The position numbers and the translations under genes were made by a program. Below the pieces are notes generated by a model. That model was not told the DNA's origin and did no database searches. It saw only the letters and a program-made list of their open reading frames with translations. This document shows positions 5,581-12,169 of a DNA stretch of 12,281 nt, one piece after another (the first letter of the stretch is position 1; every line of letters starts with the position of its first letter). Source of the stretch: Treponema sp. (GTDB lineage Bacteria; Spirochaetota; Spirochaetia; Treponematales; Breznakiellaceae); NCBI GenBank assembly GCA_009780545.1, contig WQZW01000016.1:1-12281 (forward strand). Direction: 5' to 3'.

Positions 5581-8511
5581 TCACCTTACCTTGTAAAGAA
5601 CGCGGCATGTGTCGTCGTACTCGCAGTCCCGGCATGCGTCCCGGTACGTCGGTGCTTCCGGAAACAGCCTCCCGGACACGCATCTCTCGAATTCGCCAAC
5701 CTTGTCGTCAAAATCCTTCATGACGGCATCGTGAAAACCGCTTCCCCTGGTTACGCGGTCCTCCGGTTTTTTGGGAATGTCGGCGCCGGTAAGACGGTTT
5801 TGCAGGGAACCGAACCAGGGTTCCGCCTTCGCCTCCTCGATGCCGAAGAACAGGGTATGGTGAACTTCTTTTTCAAAACAGGATTCGACAAGACGCTGGT
5901 ACGCCGGAATCTGGAAATCCACGAGCCCGTCATCGGTAAAGCAGTCGGCAAGTTTTTTGGTCTTCCTCGTCTTGAAGTCCACGATGGCCAGGCCGCCGGC
6001 CGTTTCCGAATCCCTGTTCGCGTCCTCAAGGACGCAGTCGATGATGCCTTTCAGATTGCGGGAGCCGTAGTCCATGGAACGTTCCGCCTCGGTTGCCGCG
6101 ATCCGGAAACCGGAAAAGAGGACGGCAAATTCCGCGAGGCATTTCCGCAGACGCCCGAAAAACAACTGCTTCTGTGCCAGAAGGAGGCGGGAAGTGAGCA
6201 TGCTCATCACCGTCCTTTCGCTGCCGGGCAGGTAGGGAAAGCCGTCGAAAACGACGTCTATTTTTTGTTGCAGAAGTTTGAGGTACTCCTCCGGAAGTTC
6301 GGCCCCCGGCTTTTTGTCGTTCCCCGGTTTTTCGGACATGCGTATCGTCTCGCCCGACTCCATCAGTTCCTTGAAAAAAAGATCAAGAACGGCATGGTAG
6401 ACAAGGCCGCCGGTGTTCCAGGCCATAATTCCGGTTTCCACCCGCAACGCCCGGAGGCCCAGAACCCGTTCGAACATCCACCGTATCGGGCACCTGAAAT
6501 ACGGGAAAAGCGAGGAGGCCGAAATACCGAGCTTCCCTTCCTTAAAGAACTGTTTTTGGATGAGGGCCGAAAGCGGATGTTCCGCGGCGTACGCCCTGCA
6601 TCCGCCTGAATCCGGCGCCTCGCCGCCGAACATCCCTCCCCCTCCGGACCTCCAGGCATCGAACCCGATTTTCTGCGCCGCATGAAGGCGGATTCCGGCT
6701 TCCCCTCCCGGCAATTCCCCGAAGTGAATCTCCCGAAAAAAATCGGTTTCGGCAAGGTACCGGTCCGGACGGAATTTCCCCCGGTGTTCCTCGGTCCCGC
6801 CGAAACGCCGCTCCGGTTTCGCGGCGGCATCGAGAAGGCTGTGGGGAATGGCGTACCCGGAAAATGTTTTTTCGGAGCAGAAAAAGGCCGCCCGATTTTC
6901 GGAGTTGAAGCAGTGCAGCATGATGAACTCAGGCGACGCGTCGTTGTCGGTAATGCCGAGGGCCTTCCGCCTGCTGCCGGCAAGAAAGGCAAGCGGGGAA
7001 AACACTTTTTTCAGGTTTTCCTGGCTTGCCCCGAGGACGATATGCCGACGGAAAGGCACGGGGGCCGCCGTTTGGTAGGGCAGCACCGCAACCCCGGAGG
7101 TCGACTGCTGAGCAAGGTACTTCGTGTCCTCAAGCTGTTCGACAAAAAAACCGTAGGGATTTTCCGGCATCACGTCGGCGAAGTCATCCTCCGTTTCGAC
7201 GAGTTCCGTCAGTTTGGAAACGCACCGGGAAATGATAAGATCGGTTTCCGGCAGGCAGTTGTCCATGTCGAAAAAATGATTCCTGAAATCAAAATAATTT
7301 TTTACGATCTCCGAAAACGAAGCGGCATTGCAAATAGTATTGATACGCTGTTTGAGCTTCCTGAAAAATTCCTTGGTACCCGACCCGCAATTGCCGTAAG
7401 GCTGGGCGAACGCATCCTCCCACACGTTGACCCGTACCGGTTTGCCGTCCCGTTCCTCGGTCCACGAGCTGATGCAGTTGTTCTCCATGCCGAAACGTAT
7501 CAGGGCGTTGATGACCGCAAGGTCTTTCCAGGGAAGGAAATGGTTGGACAGAAGGGCCGTCAGCGAGGCAAAGGAAAAATCGGAGGAGGCGCAGGCGGCA
7601 AGGGCCTTGAAGAACTGCCCGGCCGGATAGGAAGCCAGCGGCTTGCCTTCCTTCCTTATATAGGGAATGTTCCTGTTCTCGAATTCCCTGAAAAGATACG
7701 GCCCGTAGCTTTCGCCGTCCGGAATGCTTACCGAGATGGAATCCCAGGGAACGTTTTCGCCGTAATGCAGGGCCAGGACGTACAGGGCGGCCTCGGCAAT
7801 CTCGCCCTGCGAATTGGAATAAAAAAACGTCTCGTACCGTTCCCGCCAATTTTCCTCGGCGCCGGTTTTGACGACGGTAACCTTCCGGCTCGATGCGAGT
7901 ATTTCCTCGTATTCCTTGAAGTCCAGAAGCGATTCGGAAAAAAAGATAAAACATTCCTTTCCGGAATCGTCGAAGGGCGGCCTTTCCCAGGCCGGCTCGA
8001 AACGGTCATGCCGGTCCAGGAATTCCTTGTAGAGCCTTGCCAGGTTGAACAGGTCCCGGTCCTCGCCCTGCGGGAATTCCCCGGGCACATGCCGGCCGAC
8101 GTCCCCGATGGCGATCCCGGCGGCAGACTTCAGCCAGCCGGCGAGTTGGGGCAGGATTCCGGCGATCCAGCCGGCGAACGGCCCGGACTGCCCCGCCCAC
8201 CTGCTCCGGATCAGCGAGGAAAAAATCGGTTCCCCGCCGCCCGCGCGGCGTTCGGCGTTCTCCGACAGCAGCTTCCCCGCGAACATTTTCCGCACCGATC
8301 CGGGCACGCTTTTTTTGTCCTGGACCTTGCCGCGTATCGCGTCCTGCTTGAAGGTATCCCAGCCGACGAACCGTTCGGCCGCCACCGTTCCCTCCTTTTT
8401 CAGGACCAGCAGCCTGTCCATCCAGGCGGAAACGGCGATGTCCGTGGGAAAGACGAAAAGCGAGGACGGTTTGTGGGCATTTTCCAGAAGGGTCTTTTCG
8501 ACGACGTTCAT
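5581..8511 (-). CDS. addB: AddB: helicase-nuclease subunit B with iron-sulphur nuclease (RexB/AddB type)
   Basis: A 976-residue partner of AddA from the ATG at 8511. The C-terminal PD-(D/E)XK nuclease shows SLFPYFRCPIRW (C674), H706, GIIDCV (D825), VDFKTR (D845, K847) and DFQIPAYQ (Q867). Cys674 with a C-x2-C-x5-C cluster (960, 963, 969) gives the four ligands of the 4Fe-4S staple seen in AddB and Cas4 nucleases. The N-terminus (LFVFPTDIAVSAWMDRLL) lies where many AddB proteins have a Walker A motif, but no P-loop is visible, as in RexB-like and divergent AddB proteins. The frame is open further upstream. ATG at 8568 or 8619 would add 19 or 36 residues of low-complexity sequence. I chose 8511 because MNVVEKTLLEN fits the usual start, but no site has a good SD. 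First gene of the addB-addA operon. Confidence 0.85.
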   Translation of the reverse strand: MNVVEKTLLENAHKPSSLFVFPTDIAVSAWMDRLLVLKKEGTVAAERFVGWDTFKQDAIRGKVQDKKSVPGSVRKMFAGKLLSENAERRAGGGEPIFSSLIRSRWAGQSGPFAGWIAGILPQLAGWLKSAAGIAIGDVGRHVPGEFPQGEDRDLFNLARLYKEFLDRHDRFEPAWERPPFDDSGKECFIFFSESLLDFKEYEEILASSRKVTVVKTGAEENWRERYETFFYSNSQGEIAEAALYVLALHYGENVPWDSISVSIPDGESYGPYLFREFENRNIPYIRKEGKPLASYPAGQFFKALAACASSDFSFASLTALLSNHFLPWKDLAVINALIRFGMENNCISSWTEERDGKPVRVNVWEDAFAQPYGNCGSGTKEFFRKLKQRINTICNAASFSEIVKNYFDFRNHFFDMDNCLPETDLIISRCVSKLTELVETEDDFADVMPENPYGFFVEQLEDTKYLAQQSTSGVAVLPYQTAAPVPFRRHIVLGASQENLKKVFSPLAFLAGSRRKALGITDNDASPEFIMLHCFNSENRAAFFCSEKTFSGYAIPHSLLDAAAKPERRFGGTEEHRGKFRPDRYLAETDFFREIHFGELPGGEAGIRLHAAQKIGFDAWRSGGGGMFGGEAPDSGGCRAYAAEHPLSALIQKQFFKEGKLGISASSLFPYFRCPIRWMFERVLGLRALRVETGIMAWNTGGLVYHAVLDLFFKELMESGETIRMSEKPGNDKKPGAELPEEYLKLLQQKIDVVFDGFPYLPGSERTVMSMLTSRLLLAQKQLFFGRLRKCLAEFAVLFSGFRIAATEAERSMDYGSRNLKGIIDCVLEDANRDSETAGGLAIVDFKTRKTKKLADCFTDDGLVDFQIPAYQRLVESCFEKEVHHTLFFGIEEAKAEPWFGSLQNRLTGADIPKKPEDRVTRGSGFHDAVMKDFDDKVGEFERCVSGRLFPEAPTYRDACRDCEYDDTCRVLYKVR

Positions 8512-8577
8512 CGTGATCGATGGTAACGGAATTTTGGGGATTTTCCAAGGGCGGACGTCGGTCTTCATGGCGGTAAA

Positions 8578-8697
8578 CCCCGCCCGATGAATGCGGGGGC
8601 GTTGCGGGGGTGGAACCACCGCTCGGGGGGTAGGTCGAGACGAAAGTTGTCGCTCTGCGACAATTTTTGGCTCGACCTCAGGGGGGCTCGGCCCCCC
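8578..8697. other. Run of four hairpins ahead of addB: structured leader or extragenic palindrome
   Basis: Four stems occur in 120 bp. CCCCGC/GCGGGG pairs 8578-8583 with 8593-8598. GGTGG/CCACC pairs 8609-8613 with 8616-8620. The third is a long two-tier hairpin: AGGTCGAG (8632-8639) pairs with CTCGACCT (8671-8678) and encloses TTGTCGC (8647-8653) paired with GCGACAA (8657-8663), with symmetric 7-nt internal loops on each side. GGGGGGC/GCCCCCC pairs 8681-8687 with 8691-8697. If addBA starts at the weak -10 box at 8700-8705, most of this block lies in the addBA leader. It matches no riboswitch I recognise. A dispersed repeat is an equal possibility. Confidence 0.5.
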
Positions 8698-8699
8698 TC

Positions 8700-8705
8700 A
8701 TTATC
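8700..8705 (-). promoter_or_regulatory. Possible -10 box for addBA
   Basis: On the minus strand bases 8705-8700 read GATAAT, five of six matches to a -10 box. No good -35 box lies 16-18 bp upstream (CGGCAA or CCGGCA). It is the best candidate seen between the divergent genes for leftward transcription. It would give a leader of about 180 nt. Confidence 0.3.
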
Positions 8706-8721
8706 GGAATTACCGTACCCA

Positions 8722-8750
8722 TTGCCGGCCGGAAACCGATCCGCTACAAT
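8722..8750 (+). promoter_or_regulatory. Promoter of the thioesterase gene
   Basis: TTGCCG (8722-8727, four of six) and TACAAT (8745-8750, five of six) are separated by exactly 17 bp. The expected start of transcription, about 7 nt after the -10 box, is at 8756-8757. That coincides with the ATG of the thioesterase gene, leaving no 5' untranslated region. Confidence 0.6.
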
Positions 8751-8755
8751 GACCT

Positions 8756-9157
8756 ATGCAGACCGAATGTTCCCTCCGTGTCCGTACCTACGAATGCGAC
8801 ATGTACGGGCATGTCAACAATGCCAACTACCTCAACTATCTCGAATACGCCCGCTACGAATACCTGCGCTCCATAGGCTTCGACTTCCCGGCGCTTGCCG
8901 GCCTCGGTTTCGGGGTGTACATCGCCCGCATCGAGATCGACTACAGGGCCCCGGCCCGCATGGACGAGACGTTGGCCATACGGACCCGGCCGGTAAAGAA
9001 GGGGGCCGCCAGCGGAACCCTCAGGCAGCAGATATGGCGGGAGGACCGGCTTTTGATCGAGGCGCTGGTAACATGGGCCTTCGTCGACACGAAAACCGGC
9101 GCCCCGACAAAGATTCCCCCGGCATGGGACCTGCCCGGCCTGTACCCGGAAACCTGA
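8756..9157 (+). CDS. Acyl-CoA thioesterase, 4HBT hotdog fold (YbgC/FadM-like)
   Basis: A 133-residue single-domain hotdog protein, the normal size for the YbgC/FadM-type 4HBT family. The N-terminal strand and active-site turn read RTYECDMYGHVNNANYLNYL. Asp15 and His19 lie in the family's catalytic motif, with NNANYL following. The rest has the expected pattern, with IDYRAPARMDE and a final strand EALVTWAFVD. Such enzymes hydrolyse acyl-CoA thioesters in the cytoplasm; chain length here cannot be read from sequence. The start is well defined. An in-frame TGA at 8750-8752 lies just upstream, and the next Met is inside the active-site motif. There is no Shine-Dalgarno, consistent with a leaderless mRNA. 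It diverges from addB and converges with the aminotransferase gene. No membrane or export signal is seen. Confidence 0.9.
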   Translation: MQTECSLRVRTYECDMYGHVNNANYLNYLEYARYEYLRSIGFDFPALAGLGFGVYIARIEIDYRAPARMDETLAIRTRPVKKGAASGTLRQQIWREDRLLIEALVTWAFVDTKTGAPTKIPPAWDLPGLYPET

Positions 9158-10351
9158 TCACCAGCTCTCCATCGCCCGCATAAACGCCGGACGGGAGTTC
9201 AGGATGATCTGCCTGTCCATGCAGTAGGCGAAACGGAGCCAACCGGCCTGCCCGAAGGAAACGCCCGGAACGGCGATGATCAGGTGCCGCTTCAGGTGGT
9301 CGGCAAAGGCCATGTCGTCCGCGGGGCCGTCGGCCTTTCTCGGCGGAACCTTGGCAAACAGGTAGAAGGCCCCCTCCGGAACGGCATAGCCGATTCCCGC
9401 GCCGTCCAGCACCTCCATGAAGGCATCCCGCCTTTGGGCGTAGACTCCCACGTCCACGGCGGCGTCCACAAGCTCGGCCACGGCCCGCTGCATCAGGGCC
9501 GGGGCGTTGACGAAGCCCAGCACCCGGGCCGAAAAGACCAGGGCGTTGACCAGTTCGGCCGCCTCGTCGATCTCCGGATGCACGGCGACGTAGCCGATCC
9601 GCTCGCCGGGCAGGGAAAGGCTTTTCGAATACGAGTACACGACTATGGACTGGCGGTAGGCGGCCATCACCGAGGGCACCTCCGGCCCGTAGGAAATCTC
9701 CCGGTAGGGCTCGTCGGAGACGAGGTAGGGAAGCCTGCCGGTTTTGGCGCCGTGGGCGGTAAGGGCGGCGGCAAGGGCGGCAAGGGTTTCCTTGGGGTAT
9801 ATCTTTCCGGAGGGATTGTTCGGCGAGTTGACGATCACGGCGGCGGTCTTGGGGGAAAGGGCCCGTTCGATTGCCGCGACGTCGAGGTTGAAGTCGGGCA
9901 GCGAGTCCGTCTCCACGAGCCTTGCCCCGTGGTTCGCCGCATAGGGCCGGTACTCGACGAAATACGGCCGTATCACGACGATCTCGTCCCCCCGGTTGCA
10001 GACGCTTTTAAGGACGACGTTCAGGCCGGCCGCGGCCCCGGCGACGAGGATCAGGTTTCCGGGCCCGACCGGCACCCCCTGTTCCCGCGCGGCCTTTTTC
10101 GCGAGGGCCTCCCGCACGAAGGGCAGGCCGGCGTTCGGCGTGTAGCCGTGCGAACCGTTGCCGCTTTCTCGGGCAAGCCTGAGAAGCACTTCCCGGAACG
10201 CCGGAGGCGGATCGATGTCCGGGTTGCCGAGGGAAAAGTCGAAGACGTTTTCCGCCCCATGCTCCCGTTTGAGCAACATTCCTTCCTCGAACATCTTCCT
10301 TATCAGCGAGGACGTGCCGAGCGCGGCTTTTATCTCCAAGGCTATGGACAT
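9158..10351 (-). CDS. Class I/II PLP-dependent aminotransferase
   Basis: A 397-residue fold-type I aminotransferase of normal length and apparently complete. Residues seen: FSLGNPDID (39-47), GYTPNAGLP (69-77), NSPNNPSG (175-182, Asn179 contacting PLP), SDEPY (212-216, Asp213 for the pyridine nitrogen), SYSKSLSLPGERIGY with Schiff-base Lys243 and Arg251, and WLRFAYC with Arg373, the usual substrate alpha-carboxylate ligand. It transfers an amino group between an amino acid and a 2-oxo acid in the cytoplasm. Resemblance is to the broad aspartate aminotransferase-like group, but substrate cannot be read safely. ATG at 10351 is supported by AAGGAGA at 10363-10357, 5 nt upstream. A perfect TATAAT lies 33 bp before the start. 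The stop abuts that of the thioesterase gene with no terminator between. Confidence 0.9.
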   Translation of the reverse strand: MSIALEIKAALGTSSLIRKMFEEGMLLKREHGAENVFDFSLGNPDIDPPPAFREVLLRLARESGNGSHGYTPNAGLPFVREALAKKAAREQGVPVGPGNLILVAGAAAGLNVVLKSVCNRGDEIVVIRPYFVEYRPYAANHGARLVETDSLPDFNLDVAAIERALSPKTAAVIVNSPNNPSGKIYPKETLAALAAALTAHGAKTGRLPYLVSDEPYREISYGPEVPSVMAAYRQSIVVYSYSKSLSLPGERIGYVAVHPEIDEAAELVNALVFSARVLGFVNAPALMQRAVAELVDAAVDVGVYAQRRDAFMEVLDGAGIGYAVPEGAFYLFAKVPPRKADGPADDMAFADHLKRHLIIAVPGVSFGQAGWLRFAYCMDRQIILNSRPAFMRAMESW

Positions 10352-10383
10352 GGCATTCTCCTTTTATCCGTTTCGGACAGGCC

Positions 10384-10389
10384 ATTATA
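10384..10389 (-). promoter_or_regulatory. -10 box for the aminotransferase gene
   Basis: Minus-strand bases 10389-10384 read TATAAT, a perfect -10 box. The -35 position at 17 bp (10412-10407) reads CGGTAA, a poor match, so expression may need an activator or be modest. The box lies downstream of the terminator at 10428-10465, so the aminotransferase gene is its own transcription unit. Confidence 0.5.
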
Positions 10390-10427
10390 CACCGAATTGG
10401 CACTTTTTACCGGAGAATACGTCGGAG

Positions 10428-10465
10428 AAAAAAAAAGCATCGGCCGGAGACGGCCCGGCCGATGC
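10428..10465 (-). terminator. Intrinsic terminator of the RlpA-like gene
   Basis: On the minus strand an 11-bp perfect stem (GCATCGGCCGG with CCGGCCGATGC; plus-strand 10437-10447 and 10455-10465) with a 7-nt loop is followed directly by nine T residues (the A-run at 10428-10436). This is a classical Rho-independent terminator, 58 bp after the RlpA-like gene's stop. Confidence 0.92.
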
Positions 10466-10490
10466 GGGAACCGCCGAATCGGCGGTTCCC
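10466..10490. repeat. Perfect 12-bp palindrome GGGAACCGCCGA, partner of 1707-1743
   Basis: GGGAACCGCCGA (10466-10477) and TCGGCGGTTCCC (10479-10490) are exact reverse complements around one base. The palindrome stands directly before the terminator on the minus strand. Its arms recur with one change at 1707-1743. The tandem arrangement suggests a second 3'-end hairpin or a dispersed extragenic palindrome. Confidence 0.55.
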
Positions 10491-10522
10491 TTAGGAAGAA
10501 ATGAAAGGGAAGGGGGCGAGAA

Positions 10523-11260
10523 TCAGTAGGTTCTCTGTTCCTCGATATGGATGCTCTTGAAGCCGTTGGCCCCGAGCCGCCTGACCGCGGCAAGAACCTC
10601 GTTCGCCGGAACGCTGTTGGCAAAGACCCGATAGGTACTGGGGGCGTATTCCTGGGAGGCGAAGAAACCGGCGTCCCGAAGCCTGAGGAAGGCCAGGACC
10701 GCGCTGTCCACGTCGGGCCAGTTGCCCACCATAAGGCGGTAGCTCAGGCCGCTGTTCGGGTCCGGAAGGGCCGGCGTGACGGACATGTCCGAAGGGAGCT
10801 GGTTGGAAAAGCCCACCCCGGCAAGCCCCTGCGAATCGAGCCAGCCCGGAAGGGCCGATGCCGGAATCACGTGGTTGTAGACGGTGATGTTGATCCCCTG
10901 CGCGGAACCTTCGACGGTGCCCGTCTGGTTGTTGGGGGGGGGCGGGAAAAACACCCGTACCGGGCTCCCGTAGTCGAGCCCTATCGCCTGCGCCGCGTCG
11001 CCGGAAAGGTCGATGACCCGTTCGGTGGACGCCGGTATCCGGCCGGTCACCGTAACCACCACTTCCCTTCCGCTGGCAAGGTTCCGGACCGTGGGCGTGG
11101 AGCCGATGGGAAGGCTCGGATGCGCCGCCTGGAGGGTTCCGCCCCCCAGGACGCTCCAGCTCGCCCTCCCTTCCTCGACGAAGTCCACCGCATTCTGGGC
11201 CATGGCCAGAGTTCCCGTAACGGAAAGCAGTGCCAGGCACAGTGCAATTCTTCTCATCAT
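10523..11260 (-). CDS. Exported RlpA-like double-psi barrel protein with SPOR-like C-terminus
   Basis: A 245-residue protein with a signal peptide (MMRR, hydrophobic LCLALLSVTGTLAMAQ, likely cleavage after Ala-Gln at 21-22; no lipobox Cys). Residues 30-104 match the RlpA double-psi beta barrel: EGRASW, TLQAAHPSLPIGSTPTVRN, then RVIDLSGDAAQAIGL. After a Pro-rich linker (FPPPPN), residues 173-241 look like a SPOR fold (YRLMVGNWPDVDSAVLAFLR to FKSIHIEE), a module that binds denuded peptidoglycan. Known RlpA proteins act at septa, and some are lytic transglycosylases using a His and an Asp. Here His47 is kept, but the Asp of the NDRGP motif is Gly73 (VTGRIP), so catalysis is doubtful. Start ATG 11260 or the adjacent ATG 11257, behind AAGGAAGGAAAGGG. 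Own promoter and terminator. Confidence 0.82.
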   Translation of the reverse strand: MMRRIALCLALLSVTGTLAMAQNAVDFVEEGRASWSVLGGGTLQAAHPSLPIGSTPTVRNLASGREVVVTVTGRIPASTERVIDLSGDAAQAIGLDYGSPVRVFFPPPPNNQTGTVEGSAQGINITVYNHVIPASALPGWLDSQGLAGVGFSNQLPSDMSVTPALPDPNSGLSYRLMVGNWPDVDSAVLAFLRLRDAGFFASQEYAPSTYRVFANSVPANEVLAAVRRLGANGFKSIHIEEQRTY

Positions 11261-11297
11261 CCCTTTCCTTCCTTTCCCCCCAAAACCTTATACACCA

Positions 11298-11326
11298 ATT
11301 CTATCATTTCGGCAAAACAATTGCAA
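11298..11326 (-). promoter_or_regulatory. Promoter of the RlpA-like gene
   Basis: On the minus strand TTGCAA (11326-11321, four of six) and TAGAAT (11303-11298, five of six) are 17 bp apart. The expected leader is about 30 nt and contains the purine-rich ribosome-binding site. A second weaker candidate, TATAAG at 11293-11288, lies just downstream. Confidence 0.55.
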
Positions 11327-11654
11327 GCGTCGACCCATATCCTCATGGCAACGGCATTTACCCTTTGGAACCGACGGTTGAACCGGTGTTTCCCTTGGCG
11401 GAGAAAACCCATGTCCGACGATCGTTTCGCTCATACCGTCCGCTTTTTCCCCGTTATCCATGAATTGACCGCAATATGCGGACGCCATTATCGTTGAATA
11501 CCGCAAACAACAACGGCGCATCGGCACGATTATCCTGTTTATTTCCAAAAAACAACGGTATATTACGGTAATCGCGGAGAAAATCGGCATTCCGCCGAAT
11601 CCGGTCCGTTTTTTGAACATCGTCCCGGATATTCAAATTTTTTCCATAGCTGTA
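11327..11654. other. Intergenic stretch of about 330 bp, no gene seen
   Basis: This gap separates two divergently transcribed exported-protein genes. Composition is more balanced than in the genes. Plus-strand open frames here lack a start codon and Shine-Dalgarno. No RNA gene, clear repeat or mobile element is visible. Confidence 0.5.
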
Positions 11655-11663
11655 TGCTAGAAT
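11655..11663 (+). promoter_or_regulatory. Extended -10 promoter of the small exported-protein gene
   Basis: TGC followed by TAGAAT (11655-11663) fits an extended -10 element (TGN plus a five-of-six -10 box). The -35 position at 17 bp (AAATTT) is poor, as is common when an extended -10 is present. Transcription would begin near 11670, giving a leader of about 22 nt that holds the Shine-Dalgarno. Confidence 0.5.
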
Positions 11664-11691
11664 TGAGGCATCAGGAATTAGGAGGATGCGG

Positions 11692-12054
11692 ATGAAAAAA
11701 AGCGTGATAGCGGTATTTGTCGTGGCCCTGGCGTTCGGCGTCGGCGCGGAAGCGTTCGCCCAGAACAACGTCGGGGCGGGACCCGGTTTCGCGGGAATGG
11801 CCGACAGGCTGATGTTCGACAGGGACGGAAACCTCCTGGGACAGGCCGCCTTCGACGCCGGGCTTGACCGGGCTTTGGCCGGCGGACTCATCACCGAGTG
11901 GGAACGGGACAGAATCCGGGAGCTGTACGCGCGGCAGGGACAGGAGGGAAACCGGCCCGGCGTATTGGACAGGCTGCGGCAGGGCGGATATTCCTGCCCC
12001 TGCAACGGGTCTTCCTGGGGGAGAAACCCGGGCGGCAGAAGGGGTCGTTGGTAA
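11692..12054 (+). CDS. Small exported protein of unknown function
   Basis: A 120-residue protein. Two ATG codons compete. AGGAGG at 11680-11685 touches the ATG at 11686 but lies 6 nt before the ATG at 11692, so 11692 is the likely start. The N-terminus [24 protein letters not shown] is a clear signal peptide with likely cleavage after AFAQ (residue 24), so the mature protein is periplasmic or secreted. It has a helical middle part ([20 protein letters not shown] then RIRELYARQ) and a Cys-Pro-Cys (CPC) near the end. The tail is rich in Gly, Arg and Trp. DRDGN resembles the start of an EF-hand loop, but the rest of the loop does not fit. I recognise no family. A terminator hairpin follows 17 bp after the stop, so it is monocistronic, upstream of metK. 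Confidence 0.75.
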   Translation: MKKSVIAVFVVALAFGVGAEAFAQNNVGAGPGFAGMADRLMFDRDGNLLGQAAFDAGLDRALAGGLITEWERDRIRELYARQGQEGNRPGVLDRLRQGGYSCPCNGSSWGRNPGGRRGRW

Positions 12055-12070
12055 TCGCGGAACGACCGAA

Positions 12071-12100
12071 GGCCGGCAGGACAGGCTTGTCCTCCCGGCC
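12071..12100 (+). terminator. Hairpin terminator between the small exported-protein gene and metK
   Basis: GGCCGG (12071-12076) and AGGACA (12078-12083) pair with TGTCCT (12088-12093) and CCGGCC (12095-12100), with a single C-C mismatch and a 4-nt loop GGCT. The following bases GTTCTTG contain only a poor T-tract, so termination may be partial. Confidence 0.65.
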
Positions 12101-12115
12101 GTTCTTGGGTATAGT
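12087..12115 (+). promoter_or_regulatory. Promoter of metK, overlapping the terminator
   Basis: TTGTCC (12087-12092, four of six) and TATAGT (12110-12115, five of six) are 17 bp apart. The -35 box lies in the right arm of the terminator hairpin. The metK leader would be about 48 nt. I see no SAM riboswitch in that space. Confidence 0.5.
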
Positions 12116-12169
12116 GAAGTTACTGTATGCCAAACGGACGGCGGAATTCGGTCCGTGCAAGGAGACACT

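Noticed and set aside
6682..8526. Long plus-strand open frame of 614 codons opposite addB
   Set aside because: Shadow of addB. No recognisable domain is present, and the minus strand encodes the conserved nuclease and Fe-S cysteines.
8511..8619. N-terminal extension of AddB from ATG 8568 or 8619
   Set aside because: The extra residues are Pro/Arg-rich, unlike known AddB starts, overlap the hairpin block, and lack a convincing Shine-Dalgarno. Not fully excluded.
9284..10504. Plus-strand open frame of 406 codons opposite the aminotransferase gene
   Set aside because: The minus strand has the complete set of PLP-enzyme motifs with a Shine-Dalgarno. This frame is Gly/Arg/His-rich and featureless.
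10547..11497. Plus-strand open frame of 316 codons opposite the RlpA-like gene
   Set aside because: Antisense shadow of a gene with a signal peptide, two domains, a promoter and a terminator.
11480..11660. Plus-strand open stretch reading about 58 codons in the gap before the small exported-protein gene
   Set aside because: It begins after a stop without any start codon or Shine-Dalgarno, overlaps the promoter of the next gene, and resembles no family.
12116..12169. SAM riboswitch ahead of metK
   Set aside because: The predicted leader is only about 48 nt and lacks the multi-stem structure of known SAM riboswitches.
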